Assembly: GCF_937616625.2 (NCBI RefSeq)
Contig: NC_065574.1
Location: 496,001-560,000 of the forward strand
DNA from: Mercurialis annua
Lineage: Eukaryota; Streptophyta; Magnoliopsida; Malpighiales; Euphorbiaceae
Length of the DNA stretch: 64,000 bases
Direction of reading: 5' to 3'
Positions within the stretch are counted from its first letter, which is position 1. Each line of letters starts with the position of its first letter. Below the pieces are notes generated by a model, which had not been told where the DNA came from, did no database searches, and saw only the letters and a list, made by a program, of their open reading frames with translations. The position numbers were made by a program, and so were the translations under genes. Positions 13,524-24,255 of this stretch are shown here, in pieces.

Positions 13524-16242
13524 TGTAATACCCCAAAATATTAAATTATTTAATTGGACCACGTGTCCAGTGTTAAGTCGCCAGAGTGGCGATATCAGAA
13601 AGATTTCCGAGAGATTAGGATAAATATTAAATTTTAGCAGGACGGACTTGAAAGGATTATTGCGAAAGATTTTATATTATATTTCAGTCCTAAAGTTGGA
13701 ATTGGAATTAGAAAAGAAAAATGTCAAGAAAGTCGCCAAATAAAGTACAGGGACTAAAATGGTAATTTAACCATATAAGATCCGAAGGGATATTATTTCG
13801 CCAAAGCCCGCGAAATATTTTATAGTATATGTGGTAAAAGTTTCGGATCAATCGGAGACCTTTTAAAATTTGGACGCGGATGCGTTTGGGCTAAATTGCA
13901 ACTTTTGAGAAGTTTAAGGGCTAAAATGTAAATTAGCCAATTAAGCCTCGAAAATAGAAATTAAAAGATTTTGACGGAAAATAATAATATTGAGTTAGTA
14001 TTATTTATATGAATATAAATAATACGTAAGCAATCGAGTTAAAAGAATAATTTAACCATTTGGTTAAATTAGAAAGTTTAAAAGAGAAATGGTTTAAGTT
14101 AAAGAAATAAAGGATTGAAATGGCAAATTAGCCAAATATGTATATATATTGATCATTCTCATGAATGATCCAGAAGATGAGAAAGAAAAGAAGGGAGAGT
14201 AACAGAGGGAGAACGAGAGAAAATGACGATCGTTACGATCCGTCGCCGCTTCGCCGTTTCTCGTCCGTTTCCGACGTTTAATAGCTCGAATTGATCGTAT
14301 TCCAGAGGCGAATCACGGTAAGCTTGTCGTTTTACCGTTTAAACGGATATATTTTAAGTTATATCGATTTAAAGTTTTAGGCCACGGAACGATTATATCG
14401 TTTTAATCGATATTAGAATTGGATTATAGGGTTTTGAGCTTAGATTAAGCGTTTTGGATGTGTTTGGAGCGTTTTTACGCTAGTAGCACGTCGGAATGGC
14501 CGCGGACGAATCCTACGCGGGCGCGTAACTATGTTACGCGGGCGCGTAACTATGTTACGCGGGCGCGTAACTATGTTACGCGGGCGCGTAACAAACTTGC
14601 GCGGGCGCGCAAGTACTTTGCGCGGGCGCGCAAGTACTTTGCGCGGGCGCGCAAGTACTTTGCGCGGGCGCGCAACAAGACTACGCGGGCGCATAGTTTA
14701 TGTGAAGCACCTATACGGTATTTTCACCCCGCTATGACCCCATTTTCCGACTATAAGAGTGTCGGACATTGAAAAGGAAACATAAGCCCCAAAAACGAGA
14801 AATTTGAATATCGAACACGACGTATTCGATTAGGGTTCCGAGATATAAGAAACCTATGATTAGAAATCGATGGATAAGAGATATAATAAGTATCTCGACT
14901 AAGTATTAGAACACGATCAAAGTTAAAAGACATATATAGAATAGGATTGTGTTAACAGGAGTTTATAACTTAGGGTTTTGATACTAAGTCAACGTTTATG
15001 GATTAAACGTATAGGTAACTCGATTAAGTAACTGACGTACCGACAAACTATCAAGCCAGTTAGCGGGAATGGATACGTGATTGGACAACGCATGGAGCTT
15101 ACGCATGCGGGATTATAATAATGCAGTTTTGGATAGCGGTCACTGTGAGTGGCAATTTACTTTCGCGTATTATTAGTATAAAAGTTATTTTCATATATAT
15201 ACGTATATTGTTTTCACGCATCGCATTATATACAATTGATTGGATGTTATATGTTTATTTAATTTCTATATGTGAGAACTAGTATGCGATCCGAGGAAAC
15301 TAGCTACCTATTGGGTGTCAATAGGCTGTGTGATCACCAGTATCGAGTCAGTCTAGTATGTTTGCATTGAGAAATGACTTGACACAGCTGGGAGCTGTTG
15401 ATGAATATGAAATTTACGATTGGGTTATGATTTAGATACGCAGAGTGAACTCGGCTACGGTGTAGCCTGGAAGTCCCCGTATCTAGTGGCTGGGCCACCA
15501 GCGAGTTGGACTCGCAATTGATATTTATGATTGGGTTGAACGATATATGATTATTCGAGAGATGTGTCGCATGCTAGGATATTAGTTTCGTACGGATCAA
15601 ATACCTGTTTATATGTTTTTTTATTATTGTTTTCTTGAAATGCGATGTTATATTTTTATATTAATACCGTTAGTAACTTGCAAGCTCACTCAGTATTTCC
15701 CAAAATACTGACCCCCTCACAGTGTTTATTTCAGGTGATCGGAGTCGGATCAGACAGACCATCTCCTTTGTGTCGGCAGCCCTTTTGGCTTACACAAAGT
15801 ACGAGTTTTATAGAGCTGCAGTAGTCAGTAGGTGTCAGTATTAGATTTACGATTCAATTTCAAACGGTATTTGAAAAGTAAACTCTGATATAATTTTATA
15901 AATGAATTGTTTAGAAAGATAGCGTTTATCCGGTTAAATTTGATACCAATTACCGTGAATGGAATTGGTGATATTTGTGATCGGAAACAGGGCGGTGCTG
16001 GATATGAGATATCGCTCGGTAAGACCCTGGTTTCTAAGAATTGTTTCGCGAATGTTTTCAGAAAAGGAATACGATATTTTAATAATTGAATTATATTATT
16101 TAAAGAAGATTTCTGATAAAGTATTATATATAATAAAACATTTTAATCGCGAAAAATTTATATTGATTTTAGGCTTACTACGGGTTCCGGAGCTACCACT
16201 CCCGTTCCCTAGCGCCGGTCGCGGCTTAATAATTTGAGTCGT

Positions 16243-16246
<4 letters not shown>
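13524..16246 (+). repeat. 3' long terminal repeat (2,723 bp)
   Basis: It is exactly 21 bases longer than the 5' LTR because of one extra unit of the GC-rich tandem array (14514-14695). I found four substitutions relative to the 5' copy, near 13852, 14370, 14949 and 15640. The end TGACA runs straight into the (GA)n microsatellite of the target. Confidence 0.95.
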
Positions 16247-16290
<44 letters not shown>

Positions 16291-16503
16291 AAAAATATGA
16301 CAGTTGTCATATGATAAGTAAAAATATATACTTAGAGTAAAAAGTTAGTAAAAAATAGGTATAATTATAATATAAACATGCTTTAGAGTAAAAAAATAAA
16401 AGCATTAGAATGATGAGGTATTTTCTTTATCTTCTCCTTATTGAGGTAGGAAATCAAATTATTTTAAAAACTAGAGTATTATCCTAATCTTCTCAACTAA
16501 AAT

Positions 16504-17155
16504 TTGATTGAACTCAAACTCAACATCTCACCCAATCACTACTTAAATTGCTCCATTACCTAGTAAAATTATGAGGTGAAAGGTTTCAACTAATATAACA
16601 TATATTATGCATTATCTTTTTTATTTTCTTACGAAGCGTTTGGCAGTTTCGTATAAAAGATCACTCACTACCCGTGAAAGTAGAATCCTATTAAGAAGAA
16701 TGGAAGCTCAATGAAACATGTGATTTTTTTTACCTAAACCATAAAGATTATAAATCAATTGAATTGTGTGAGTTACATCATCAAAAATAGTTATTTTAAT
16801 GTTATAAATTTCTATCAAAATAGATAAATACGGGTCAAAATTATTTTTAAATTGATACAAGCACCCCTTTTGAATAACTGAAAGATATTTAGAATGTTTA
16901 TATTATTTCCATGAAAATAACATTGTATCTATTACATTAAATTATATTTAAAATTTTGTCAGATACTATAAATTATAATACATTGCATTAAGATAAAAGG
17001 AACATAATAAAATAATGCTTTTATTGATAATGAAAATTAACTAGAGATACACTCTTGGTTGACAACAAATGTGTATTTCTTTTCTAAAACAATGGGAAAA
17101 TTAACAAATGAAGAGAAGGCAAAAGCTCCATTAACAAAATCAAATATCTCTGCTT
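16504..17155. other. Intergenic stretch, nothing recognised
   Basis: AT-rich sequence between the palindromic element and the lipid-transfer gene. The right end probably holds the 3' untranslated region of that minus-strand gene, with AATAAAA-type polyadenylation signals in the complement near 17020-17030. No other feature was seen. Confidence 0.4.
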
Positions 17156-17850
17156 TCAGTTGATTATATTTGCTACAAACCCAAAGACAATAATGGACAA
17201 AGCCAGCACTATTTTCCAGCAAGGGAACAACAAAAATCCTGAAGAATTGTCAACTGAATTCCTGGTATTAGGAGAATCTGAAACAATTTATTATAAGATT
17301 ATACATTCAAATGGTTAATGTAAAATGAAAAAAAAACATCAAATTTATCCCTCTATTTGGATCAGTATTTCAACAAAATCATTTTTAACAATTCAACCCC
17401 TGACTTCTCCGACTTGTATCATTTCAACCCCCGGCTCACGAGTTGAAATGATACAACGCTAAACATGTAAATATTTAGTTAAGAAAAAAGCAAGAACTGA
17501 GAGGATTACTGACCAGTAATGCAAGCAATAGGATTAACATGGAGTCCACATCTGCCGGGCAATTGTTGAGCTTCGGTAGCATTAATACCAGCTTGCTCAG
17601 CTTGATCACTGCCTTGATTGCTAATCATACTACACAAGCATTTTGGCTGATTTTTGATCACATTTTCTAGAGGATCACAGCAACTCTTAGGCACATCTTT
17701 TGTTCCTTTTAAATAGTTTAAGCAAGGAACAAGTTGGTTTATGCATGAACTGTCTTGGCCATTTCCCTTTTGCACCAAAATGCTCAAAACTATAACTATT
17801 GCAAAAATCCCACAACTTTTTGCCATATCTTTGTTTTCTTTTATGTTCAA
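17156..17850 (-). CDS. GPI-anchored non-specific lipid-transfer protein
   Basis: Two exons, 17850-17514 and 17277-17156, joined by a GT-AG intron, give 152 residues. Ending translation in the first exon would remove the hydrophobic tail, so the spliced form is preferred. A signal peptide is clear from the second Met (MAKSCGIFAIVIVLSILVQ), which is the more likely start at 17826. The eight-cysteine motif is complete: Cys, Cys, CC, CLC, Cys, Cys. After it comes a short Ser/Asn-rich linker (NTRNSVDNSSG) and a hydrophobic end (LALSIIVFGFVANIIN), as in LTPG/XYLP-type proteins whose C-terminus is replaced by a GPI anchor. The expected role is extracellular lipid binding at the plasma membrane or wall, in cuticle or suberin deposition (family knowledge). 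The exact substrate is unknown. Confidence 0.88.
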
Positions 17851-18548
17851 GATGCAGTTTTAGTGTTTGAAAAGTTTATATGGATTGGCTTGTGAATGTG
17901 TAGATATATAGTGACAGTGAAAAGCAGAGATGTTTGGTAATCCAACTTGTAACTTGTTGGTTGACCAATATGTTTCTAGGATAGTTATGGCTGTTGCCGT
18001 TGGATTGGTGAAGCTACTTTTAAAAGAAATTTGGAGCCTGTATAATGACCCAATAATCGAACCAAACCGAACCAACAAATGCCCATTTTTTAGTTTTTTT
18101 TTTTTTTTTGCTTTGATTAAATTTTAAGAGTAATTTATTTTTATTTCACTTTTAGTACAAACCCAACCAAAAAATAAAATTGAACTGAAAAAACAACCTA
18201 TTAACATTCTTATAAAATTGATTTGGTCCAATACGATCTAAGATCAGATTAAGAACTTGAAAAAAGATATACCCTTTCAATAACAGACGACAATCGTGAA
18301 GTTTGATTGCAAACAATCATCATAGTTCTAAATCAAGAAAGTCTACTCCAATTCCTAATGCCTCTATACAAAATGTCAGCACTCAGCATGTACATTTCTT
18401 AATTTTGTTTGTCTACAGAAACAAGCTGAGAAATGGTATGTACTATTTACAAGACTATAATTCCCCTACCCACATCATGAATAAAATTGAAGTGGGGAAA
18501 GAATTGAGAACACTTGACCTACCTACCAATTATTTGCAGTTGCTACCA
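17851..18548. other. Upstream region of the lipid-transfer gene; otherwise nothing recognised
   Basis: AT-rich spacer holding the promoter of the lipid-transfer gene on its left and the 3' untranslated region of the unknown gene on its right. A TATATA motif near 17903-17908 (complement) lies about 50 bases upstream of the first ATG and could be its TATA box. The open frames here have no recognisable features. Confidence 0.35.
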
Positions 18549-19310
18549 TTAATTCGACTTGGAATCTTTCGAATCAAAACCTTCAATCCTTATAATTGGT
18601 TTCCTTTCATAATTTCCATGACGATGAACCTTTGCTCCTGAACGATGATCAATCTCTCCAACGGTATTTCCGAGTACAGAATTTTTTTCTAGGTTTTGAT
18701 GAACAAACGTTACATCACAGACTAAGGGATTTTTTGTACGCAGTGGCGGTGAAAAGCTGAGTAAACCAAAGTGGCTGGTGTTAACATCCAATTGATATTC
18801 CAGATCATCCTGAACAATGCGGGAGGTGAAAATGAAAATATAAATACACATAATAAAAGGGAAGAGGGGTTAAATACAACTTCAGAAGAATTGAAGCAAA
18901 ATCTACCTTTCCCAATAATGAAGGTAGAATGTTACAAATGTCGCCTTTAAAAGGACACAAGTTCCTGCAAGTAAATGAAGATTTAGATAAGTTAGTGAAC
19001 AAAGCTCAATCATGAGACATACACAGACCCTATACTAAGCACATAAAGACGCTAGTTTAGACTTGATATGAGCATGAATGAATAATAACTGTTGAGGATT
19101 TTAAATAGAAAACATTCACCTTCTAGGCCGACAGCAAGATCTGTTGCACACGTCAACTAAATGAGGTTCAAGAGAAACAACTTCCAGTTCCCTAAGTTCT
19201 GGTAATGAAGCAGTCTCCTCCTGCTCATTGCATTTATAATCCGAGGAGCCACTAAAAACACTTACTGTAGAGAATTTCTCTTTCTGAGCGATTCCCGAGT
19301 TAGCTTTCAT
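18549..19310 (-). CDS. Small multi-exon protein of unknown function
   Basis: Three coding exons, 19310-19120, 18964-18907 and 18809-18549, have consistent GT-AG junctions and phase and encode 169 residues. I do not recognise the family. The N-terminal half is acidic (PELRELEVVSLEPHLVDV) and leads into a Cys-rich stretch, VCNRSCCRPRRNLCPFKGDIC, that could bind a metal. The C-terminal half contains LLSFSPPLRTKNPLVCD and ends in a Lys/Arg/Ser-rich tail. There is no signal peptide or membrane segment. A 5' exon at about 20106-20329 probably precedes it. That exon has its own open frame, but its obvious donor (CCAAA/GTAATAA) does not join in phase to the ATG frame, so I treat it as untranslated. 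Correct splicing throughout supports a real gene; the start is the weak point. Confidence 0.6.
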
Positions 19311-19627
19311 CCCAATTGACTGCTGAAATCATAAGGGGCAAGAGTTGTGCATGATTTAAGAAGCAGCAAGAATTAAGAGTTTAGTATCAAGAATGCCATG
19401 ACGAGGGACTGAAAATACTCAAAATGTGCAACATAACAACAAAACCGACATGAGAAAAACAAGAGTTGAATTGCAGAATTAGCTTTCATTGCAATTAACT
19501 GCTAAAATATAGGGGTAACAAATGTGATCTTGTAAAGTAAGAACCAAGATTTGTGTATCAAGAATGCCAGTAAAAGGACATGATAAAGAAACTTCAAAAT
19601 CTTAGCATTGGTACAACAAATCTGAAA
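19301..19627. repeat. Partial tandem duplication at exon/intron border (period about 178 bp)
   Basis: The sequence from the first coding exon's acceptor (TAGCTTTCAT...CAATT at 19301) recurs at 19479 with moderate divergence, including the later phrase GTATCAAGAATGCCA. The second copy carries a decayed version of the acceptor and ATG region within the intron. Confidence 0.7.
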
Positions 19628-20105
19628 ATAAATTGAGCATCAAACAATAAATGACAGCACATCAAAGGATATAATTAACAATTTGTGCAAAAATTAAATT
19701 TAATTCTAATGTAAATGGCCAAATATATTAAACTGGTTCTTCGTCTTCCTCTTATGATAAGAGAGTGCCAAATAAATTTCTGCGGCATAAAAAATTGCCA
19801 GTTAGCCATTACATTATTACTCCATATGATAATCAAATTGAACTCTATTTAATTCACTTTCAAATTTAACGACATTTTGAAAGAAATAAAATAAAATCAA
19901 AAGTAACATCTACGTAATTCAATACCTAATTTCACATTCTTTAATTAAGTAGAGACAACCTATAATGAGATAATAAAAAGTAATTGAAGAAGAAATAATA
20001 CAACGGAAAACAAAACATAAGCGATAATTTGATGAACGAATATGAATTTGTCTAATTAAAAAGCAGCCATTAATGAATTACAGATATGAATGAGGAATTT
20101 ATTAC

Positions 20106-20329
20106 TTTGGAAGACCACTGAGATGGAGTCGAGAGACGACCGACGCTTTTGCCTTTTTATGTTCACTTTCGTCGCCGTTTTGCTTCCGCCCACAAGCTTT
20201 GCGCGGTTTTTTTAGTTTTAACAACTCTCTCTCTGCTTTAAATTTATTTCTTGTCCAATATATCCCTCTGTTTTCTTCACTACACTGGGTAAGCTTACCC
20301 GCGAGGCCCGGCCCTTTTATCTTTATCAT
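20106..20329 (-). other. Probable 5' exon (leader) of the unknown gene
   Basis: A 76-codon open frame begins at 20329 and is rich in Lys, Arg and Glu. It ends at a plausible donor, CCAAA/GTAATAA. The phase does not match the next exon's ATG frame, so it may be leader only, or there may be an alternative donor upstream (TCG/GTCGTC) giving an N-terminal extension. The neighbouring repetitive element begins within a few bases of its 5' end. Confidence 0.4.
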
Positions 20330-20340
20330 TTTGAGTTAAT

Positions 20341-21893
20341 TAGGAGAATACCTAAAAAAAAGAAAAATATTAGTATTTTTTAACTATAATTTTCCAACTT
20401 TCGAGCATGTTTCATCTTTATGTTTTTACTCTCCTCTTTTATTTTTATACTCTGCCGCTTGGGATTTATACTTCTTCTTCTTCTTCTTCTTTTTCTTCTT
20501 ATTGTTTCAGTTCATCCAAACAATACAGCTAATAATTCAATAAATAAATCAAATTTTTCAATTCATATCAATTAAATAGATTGATTTTCTAATTCTAACA
20601 TCACTTTTTTATGAGTTTCAACTTTAATTTTCGATCCGCTAGAATTTTTAATTCGTAATGAAATCGCTTTAAATTTCACATCGAATTCAAATCCAACGAT
20701 CATAAATTTATCCAAAAACAAAAAAACTGTAAATTATTAATGTACTTGGTCACATTAAAAATCTATTAAAAACGGTTTTAAACAGTTTCAAATGCAGTTT
20801 CACATGCAGTTTCAAACTGTTTCAAAAAAATTCTAAAGCACAGTTTTATTATCATTTAAAAAAAGTTTATACAATGGTTTCAAAACAGTGTACAAGCGTT
20901 TCAAACAGTTTCAAAAAATAGCTTCAAACAGTTTACAAAGGTCTCAAACAGTTTACCAGCGTTTCAAACAGTTTAAAAAAAAACAGTTTCAAACAGTTTA
21001 CAAAAATTTCAAACAGTTTACAAGTGTTTCAAACAGTTTCATAAAATAAAATTTGCAACTTTGATCTAAATACAGTTTAAAACAGTTTAAAAATGTTTAA
21101 ACAGTTTATAAAGGTTTCAAACAGTTAAAAATAGAACATTTTCTTATAGCTTACAAAAATTTCAAAAACAGTTTACAAAAGTTTTAAACAGTTTTCAAAG
21201 GTTTCAACCAGATTCAAATGGATTTTTAAAACAGTTTCAAACATTGCATAAAAAAATTAAATTAGTTAGTCTAAAACAGTTTACAAAGTTTTCAACAGTT
21301 TATAAAGGTTTCAAACAAACTACTTAAAACGATTTCTTAAAAACAGGTTCAAACAGTTTACAATAGTTTCAAACGTATGAACAAAAAATTAATACATAAA
21401 AAATAGAAAGAGGAAGAAAAAGATCCAGAATAAGAGGATATGACGGTGACGATGGCGTAATATTCCGTTGCTTCAAATTCTCTGAAACGAACACGATTGA
21501 TTTTTTCATCTTTGATTTCTTATTTGTTTCAGATCTCTGATTGTTTGTGTTATAAATCGAATATATTAAATAAATTATAGGAAATTTAAATAGAATTTGC
21601 TAAGAAATTTAATGGAAGAAAATGAAAAGAAAAAGTTGCAGAAGAGAAGAAGAAAAAGACGAAGATGAAGGAGAAGGAGGAGGAAGAGGAAAGAGAAAAG
21701 AAAGAGAGAGAGAAAGAAAAGAAAAATGAGGTGTGCATGTGTGTATAGAAAGAAGAGTAAAAATACAAATAAATTAAATTTAGTTGGGGGTACAACTAAA
21801 AATAATAGAAAAATGAGGTAAAAAAATAAACTTTTAAAATTGAGGTATTCATTACAAATAAATTAGAAAAGGGAGTGTTTTGTGCAATTTTCT
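20341..21893. mobile_element. Non-autonomous element with inverted ends and internal minisatellite
   Basis: The layout mirrors the 4.8-kb element. The left end, GGAGAATACC then A/T-rich, is followed by a CTT-rich tract (20470-20505). A core of degenerate CAAACAGTTT repeats follows, then a CG-containing block (GACGGTGACGATGGCG) and a purine-rich GAA tract (21600-21720). The right end in reverse complement begins GAAAAGAAAATTGC. I could not find a perfect 9-bp target duplication, so the exact borders are uncertain. Confidence 0.55.
20755..21370. repeat. Minisatellite of TTTCAAACAGTTTACAAA-type units
   Basis: Roughly 30 diverged copies of an 18-20-bp unit around TTTCAAACAGTTTACAAA run in one orientation. 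It has no coding capacity and sits at the centre of the surrounding element. Confidence 0.85.
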
Positions 21894-22307
21894 TTTCTAG
21901 TTAGCCCATTAAGGCCCAAACTAACTGAATATTTATTATTTCATAAAAAGTTTATAGATGTAAAATTATATTTTTAAATTTCTTTATTAGCTAGTATAAT
22001 CATTTAAATAAATAATTTTTTTTATAAAATACATTATACATTCTATAAAAAAAAATTATATAAGTTGAAGAAAATAATATTACTATCTAGTGAAATTAAC
22101 ACATTTTTTATTTTTTTTTGAAATAGACTTATTTGAAAAACAAAATCCAATAAAACTTAAAACGTAAAATTTATATCGGAACGGAGTCTTAAAAGTATTT
22201 TAATAAGTTTATTTTTTTATTACAACGAATAAAAAGATTCCAAATTTAAATAATTCATTAATCAAAAAGATAAGGTGGACAATCGTCTATTTAAGTGTCG
22301 GTAATCG

Positions 22308-22309
<2 letters not shown>

Positions 22310-22340
<31 letters not shown>

Positions 22341-22351
22341 TTATCTATCTA
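22310..22351. repeat. (TCTA)n microsatellite at the Helitron junction
   Basis: About ten TCTA/TATC units directly precede the Helitron 5' end. Its last units also supply the TCTA that is the expected first four bases of the outer Helitron. Confidence 0.85.
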
Positions 22352-23517
22352 TCTATAACTATCTTATATGTGGGAATGGGGGGGGAGACAGGCAAAATTA
22401 CGATAATAGGCTTCATTAAGGGTATAAATTAAGGGTATAATTTATAATTAAAAAAATAATATAAAAGGATTAGTATTTAGTTAAACTTGAAACACGAAAA
22501 AAAAGGAAAAAAAATTAACTGCAGTAAAATTGGTTAAAAAGATAAGCAAAATCAGCAAAACAAAATGCTTAAACATATAATACGGAAATTAAAAGGGAAT
22601 ATTAAGCTAATAGAACTCTTTTTCTGAAAGAAAACAGTTAATAGGACACTAATTTTTTCACAACTAATAATTGTTAATTATAAATAAAAATATGTGAATT
22701 TAAAAGGATTCTTGAGCTAACATATAGGACTGTTTTCATAAAAAGAAAAATTAATAGAGCACTCATATACATTTCTTTTTCTCTTCAATCATATTTCTGC
22801 ACTAAGTGTTTAAATTTGAAGACTTTGTTAGATGGGAGTCTATTTGAAAGGCTTGATTAAATAGGACGGTAAGTGTTTTATCTTAACATAATTTTTTTTT
22901 TAAAGAAATAAGGATTAACATGTCCTCAAATTTTAAAAGGCTTAATCACTCAAAATCCCCCCATCTTTATCCCCTTTTATAAATATACACTGACGTAGAA
23001 ATTTCTCCAATTATACCCTAATTTGTCTTTTTATATTTCAATTGTACCCTAAAGTATTAAATTGACCTCTTTTCACCTATAAAAAAGTTTAAAATATCTT
23101 TTATTTTTTATATTATTAATAATATTAGGGTCTAATTTAAATAGAGCCTAAAAATGGAGAATTATTTTAATTTTTTTTTCAAATATATAAATGTCGCTCA
23201 CATGCGTAGCACGTGGCCGAAGGCTAACAACAATTTTCTCAAGATACAACAAAAAAAATCATCTTATTTAATATTTAATCTAATAATATCTATAATTATT
23301 TATTAAATATTAAATTTATATAACGGGTCACGTATATATTGCTCACGTGCGTAGCACGTGGCCGAACGCTAACAACAATTTTCTCAAGATACAACAAAAA
23401 AAATCATTTTATTTAATATTTAATTTAATGATATCTATAATTATTTATTAAATATTAAATTTTTATAACGGATCACGTATATATCGCTCACGTGCGTAGC
23501 ACGTGGCGAAAAACTAG
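22352..23517 (+). mobile_element. Inner Helitron with triplicated 3' end
   Basis: It begins TCTATAACTATCTTATATG after an A and ends with the hairpin CACGTGCGTAGCACGTGG followed by CTAG and a T, the A/T insertion rule of Helitrons. The 3' hairpin region occurs three times, near 23190, 23338 and 23485, in a tandem array of about 147 bp. It has no helicase gene and is non-autonomous. It contains a truncated MITE at 22939. Confidence 0.75.
22939..23165. mobile_element. Left half of a GGCTTAATCACT-type MITE (truncated)
   Basis: GGCTTAATCACTCAAAATCC and the following pyrimidine-rich text match the termini of the complete elements at 41385 and 42783 in this window. No matching right end was found. 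Confidence 0.6.
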
Positions 23518-24150
23518 TACTATATATAAAAGCACGGATGGGGGGGGACATGCAAATTTACTAAATAATCCTTTTCAGTTTATTACTAAATAAAGGTTTT
23601 ATAGTCATTAACTAATTAGTTATTTAATTAATCACTATTGTAATTAAAGTCCTAATTAGATTAGGTAGCTAAATTATCTCCAATTTAATTTTTAATATGT
23701 AAAAAATAGCTAAATTATCTCCAAATTAGTAGGAATACCTATCTTTTAGTTTGATTTAACTACAAAATTAAAATACTGTATTTGGTCAATATATTATTAT
23801 TTAAATTTCTATATTATTATTTTTAAAGATATTATTAATAAAATTAAGTTAATTATTTAATTATGGTTATTATAAAACCAAAAAAAATAATTTAATAACC
23901 AAATATATTATAGTTACTTTTACAAAAATTCTTAACTAATTTACTATTAATTTTAAATAAAAAATTGATATAATTATAATAAATTTACTAATATGTACAT
24001 TAACGAGTTACGTTACGAGCCACGTGCATAGCACAATGGATTAGAAGTGGAAACTGAAATTGATAGAATAGAACTACCAAAACTGTAATATTGTTGCAAC
24101 TTTTATCAAAAAAAATTACTGTCTAGGTGAAATATTTAACAGGAGAATGA

Positions 24151-24161
24151 TTTGGCGGGAA
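24151..24161 (+). promoter_or_regulatory. E2F-type site 1 upstream of the RBR gene
   Basis: TTTGGCGGGAA matches the plant E2F/DP consensus (TTTSSCGS). It is the first of three such sites within 105 bases. Confidence 0.75.
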
Positions 24162-24208
24162 TATTAACGACTTTTACTATTATCTCTTTCTCACGGCTTA
24201 TAGGAGAC

Positions 24209-24216
24209 GCGCCAAA
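24209..24216 (-). promoter_or_regulatory. E2F-type site 2
   Basis: GCGCCAAA, which reads TTTGGCGC on the minus strand, is a canonical E2F core. Confidence 0.7.
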
Positions 24217-24246
24217 TAAGCTGCACTTTGCCACCTCATCTTTTTA

Positions 24247-24255
24247 CCCGCCAAA
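24247..24255 (-). promoter_or_regulatory. E2F-type site 3
   Basis: CCCGCCAAA, which reads TTTGGCGGG on the minus strand, is a canonical E2F core. It lies just before a pyrimidine-rich tract that looks like the start of the 5' leader. Confidence 0.72.

Larger units (their letters stand above)
6682..16246 (+). mobile_element. Full-length non-coding LTR retrotransposon (LARD-like, probably Ty3/gypsy-derived)
   Basis: Two nearly identical long terminal repeats (6682-9383 and 13524-16246) begin TG and end CA. They flank a 4.1-kb interior with a tRNA-Met-type primer binding site and a purine tract. The insertion lies in a (GA)n microsatellite and GAGAG at 6677-6681 and 16247-16251 fits a 5-bp duplication, though the repeat makes this less decisive. 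No gag-pol reading frame was found; the longest interior frames are under 90 codons. The 3' interior end, with ATTCGAGGACGAATTTTTAT just before the purine tract, resembles the ends of Tekay/Del-type gypsy elements (family knowledge). It would therefore need proteins from an autonomous relative. Confidence 0.93.
4818..16494. mobile_element. Palindromic Mutator-like (MULE-type) element, split by an LTR retrotransposon
   Basis: The outer ends are inverted repeats of more than 200 bases: GAGAAAATTAGGATAAATAC on the left matches the reverse complement of the right end (CCTAATCTTCTC). They are flanked by a perfect 9-bp direct repeat AACTAAAAT at 4809-4817 and 16495-16503, the target-site size of Mutator-like elements. 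Without the inserted retrotransposon (6682-16246) the element is about 2.1 kb and folds back on itself around 5.9 kb. From each end inward lie the TIR, a pyrimidine- or purine-rich (CTT/GAA) tract, a CCGCCG-rich block and an AT-rich core of short repeats. There is no transposase, so it is non-autonomous. Confidence 0.85.
22348..24045 (+). mobile_element. Outer Helitron, split by a second Helitron
   Basis: The body from 23518 (TACTATATATAAAAGCACGG) matches the 5' end of the complete Helitron at 27852 from its fifth base on. The missing TCTA is found at 22348-22351, on the other side of the inserted Helitron 22352-23517. The right end, near 24010-24045, keeps the subterminal ACGTTACGAGCCACGTGCAT but its hairpin and CTAG terminus have decayed. 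It ends about 100 bases before the E2F-type sites of the RBR gene. Confidence 0.65.
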
